Shown: positions 5,330 to 7,060 of the stretch, piece by piece
Numbering within the stretch: the first letter of the stretch is position 1
Layout: each line of letters begins with the position of its first letter
Origin: Bacillota bacterium
Lineage (GTDB): Bacteria; Bacillota; Clostridia; Lachnospirales; Lachnospiraceae
Length of the DNA: 7,060 nucleotides
Direction of reading: 5' to 3'
Assembly: GCA_023435505.1 (NCBI GenBank)
Contig: JAEYRR010000304.1
Location: forward strand, 1-7,060
Position numbers and translations under genes: made by a program
Notes under the pieces: generated by a model
Told to the model about the DNA's origin: nothing
What the model saw: only the letters and a program-made list of their open reading frames with translations
Databases searched by the model: none

Positions 5330-7060
5330 ATGCAAATAACAGGTCAGATTTATGGTATAAATGGGCCAGTTGTAACCATAAAGGGTAATACCGGCTTTCG
5401 TATGTCCGAGATGGTTTACGTCGGTGAGGAACGCCTAATTGGTGAAGTCATCGGTCTTACGAAGGACCTTACTACCATTCAGGTTTTTGAGGAAACAACT
5501 GGGCTAAAACCTAATGAGATGGTCTATGGTACCGGCACTCAGATGTCTGTTACTTTAGCTCCTGGTATCATTAGCAATATTTTTGATGGAATCGAACGTC
5601 CATTAAAAGAAATAGCAAAACGAAGTGGTGACTTTATACCAAGAGGTGTGAATGTTACCAGTTTGGATAATGACAAACTCTGGGATGTACACATTACAGT
5701 AAAACCAGGAGACAAAGTTTTTGGTGGTACTGTTATTGCTGAGGTTCAGGAAACCTCTGCTATCCTACACAAATCCATGGTGCCTCCAACTATGAGCGGT
5801 ACTGTAACAAAGGTTGTAGAAGATGGCAAATATAATATTACTCAGTCAATCGTCACCATCGTTGACGATAAGGATGAAGAGATAGAACTTTCCCTTACTC
5901 AGAAATGGCCTATTCGTATTCCTAGACCAACCCTTAAACGATATGCTGCAGATAAACCTCTACTTACGGGACAACGTATCATTGATACCTTATTCCCTAT
6001 CGCAAAGGGCGGTACTGCTGCTGTACCAGGCGGTTTCGGTACAGGTAAGACAATGACTCAACATCAGCTGGCAAAATGGTCTGATGCAGACATCATTGTT
6101 TATATAGGTTGTGGTGAGCGTGGTAACGAGATGACCAACGTACTAGAAGAATTCTCTGAATTAGTTGACCCTAAGAGTGGTAATCTACTGCTAGACCGTA
6201 CTACACTAATTGCCAATACTTCCAACATGCCTGTGGCTGCCCGTGAAGCCAGTATATACACAGGTATCACACTAGCGGAATATTACAGGGATATGGGCTA
6301 CCATGTAGCGATCGTGGCTGACTCTACCTCTCGTTGGGCAGAGGCTCTTCGTGAGTTGTCCGGCCGTCTTGAAGAGATGCCAGCAGAGGAAGGTTTCCCA
6401 GCTTATCTGGCTTCCCGTCTTTCTGCTTTCTATGAGAGAGCCGGTTTTATGCAAAATCTAAATGGAACAGAAGGATCTGTTTCTATTATTGGTGCTGTAT
6501 CTCCACAGGGTGGCGATTTCTCCGAACCGGTAACCCAGAACACCAAGCGTTTCGTCCGCTGCTTTTGGGCACTGGATAAATCTTTGGCCTATGCAAGACA
6601 CTTCCCTGCGATTAACTGGTTAACCAGCTATTCCGAATACATGACTGATCTGGCTCCATGGTACTTGACTAATGTTGGGCCTAATTTCTTAAACCTAAGA
6701 AATCAGATGATTAGTATTTTGACACAGGAAAATCAGTTAAATGAGATTGTTAAGTTGATTGGAGCTGATGTTCTTCCAGATGATCAAAAATTAGTGTTGG
6801 AGATTGCAAGAGTAATCCGCCTTGGATTCGTTCAACAGAATGCATTCCATCCATCCGATACCTATGTACCAATGGAGAAGCAGTTAAAGATGATGGAGAT
6901 TATCAATTATCTCTATGAGAAATCCAAACAGCTAATCACCTTAGGAATGCCAATGCGCATCTTGAGAGAACAAGATATCTTTGAACGTATTATTTCGATC
7001 ATATATGACGTGGCAAACGATGAATTAAAGAAATTTGACGAATATAAAGCTGCTGTAGAC
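5330..7060 (+). CDS. ntpA: V-type ATP synthase catalytic subunit A (cut by window edge near its C-terminus)
   Basis: This is the ATP-hydrolysing or ATP-synthesising subunit of the head, alternating with subunit B. The 577 visible codons are in one uninterrupted frame and no stop is reached; family lengths of about 578-593 suggest only a few residues are missing. The N-terminal beta barrel (1 to about 70) is followed by the insertion specific to A subunits (about 110-185). The nucleotide domain has Walker A GGFGTGKT (234-241, K240, T241), the GCGERGNEM motif with catalytic E263 and R264, and Walker [12 protein letters not shown] with D331. [13 protein letters not shown] and a helical C-terminal domain follow. 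The start is the ATG at 5330, after AAGGAGG at 5312-5318. The Walker A reads PGGFGTGKT instead of the more familiar PGPFGSGKT, but its nucleotide-binding residues are intact. The B and D genes should follow. Confidence 0.97.
   Translation, partial: MQITGQIYGINGPVVTIKGNTGFRMSEMVYVGEERLIGEVIGLTKDLTTIQVFEETTGLKPNEMVYGTGTQMSVTLAPGIISNIFDGIERPLKEIAKRSGDFIPRGVNVTSLDNDKLWDVHITVKPGDKVFGGTVIAEVQETSAILHKSMVPPTMSGTVTKVVEDGKYNITQSIVTIVDDKDEEIELSLTQKWPIRIPRPTLKRYAADKPLLTGQRIIDTLFPIAKGGTAAVPGGFGTGKTMTQHQLAKWSDADIIVYIGCGERGNEMTNVLEEFSELVDPKSGNLLLDRTTLIANTSNMPVAAREASIYTGITLAEYYRDMGYHVAIVADSTSRWAEALRELSGRLEEMPAEEGFPAYLASRLSAFYERAGFMQNLNGTEGSVSIIGAVSPQGGDFSEPVTQNTKRFVRCFWALDKSLAYARHFPAINWLTSYSEYMTDLAPWYLTNVGPNFLNLRNQMISILTQENQLNEIVKLIGADVLPDDQKLVLEIARVIRLGFVQQNAFHPSDTYVPMEKQLKMMEIINYLYEKSKQLITLGMPMRILREQDIFERIISIIYDVANDELKKFDEYKAAVD

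Noticed and set aside
6272..6454. Minus-strand open frame of 60 codons inside ntpA
   Set aside because: It is antisense to the highly conserved Walker B region of ntpA and has no supporting signal.
1..7060. A novel defence, mobile or biosynthetic system in this window
   Set aside because: Every coding region is explained by trmB or a standard V/A-type ATPase subunit. No transposase, integrase, repeat array or unfamiliar domain was found on either strand.

Overview
The window is a stretch of ordinary core chromosome from a low-GC Gram-positive anaerobe. It looks like a Clostridia/Lachnospiraceae-type genome, judged from AT-rich DNA, strong AGGAGG-type ribosome binding sites, TAA as the stop of every complete gene, and the character of the proteins; I cannot name the species. 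It carries most of a V/A-type (rotary) ATPase operon and the start of a divergent tRNA methyltransferase gene. I see no mobile element, CRISPR array, tRNA, rRNA or defence system.

Layout. Positions 1-225 (minus strand) hold the first 75 codons of trmB, the tRNA (guanine-N7)-methyltransferase. Positions 226-594 are a very AT-rich divergent intergenic region with a near-consensus sigma-A-type promoter in each direction (276-304 minus for trmB, 386-414 plus for the ATPase operon) and a leader of about 170 nt before the first ATPase gene. From 595 to the right edge, seven genes lie on the plus strand with gaps of 12-61 nt and no terminator-like hairpin: ntpF-like (peripheral stalk coiled coil), ntpC (central-stalk d/AC39), ntpI (membrane a subunit), ntpK (rotor ring), ntpG (central-stalk F), ntpE (peripheral stalk) and ntpA (catalytic subunit). 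ntpA runs off the right edge after 577 codons. The B and D genes needed for a complete enzyme are not visible and would be expected just beyond the edge.

How the genes work together. NtpA (with NtpB) hydrolyses or makes ATP. NtpG (with NtpD) forms the central shaft, which NtpC couples to the NtpK ring. NtpI provides the half-channels and the essential arginine. NtpE with the small coiled-coil subunit forms the peripheral stalks that hold the A/B head to NtpI. All conserved catalytic residues I looked for are present, so the complex appears functional.

The points most worth a second look are modest. The rotor subunit NtpK has an N-terminal half that looks like a leader or anchor ending in an AFA/A signal-peptidase-like site, not like a first c-type hairpin. 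By hand alignment it lacks the usual Na+ ligands. The leader upstream of the first gene is unexpectedly open in frame and would encode a hydrophobic extension. A perfect small palindrome precedes the ntpC ribosome binding site. I found no convincing undescribed system.
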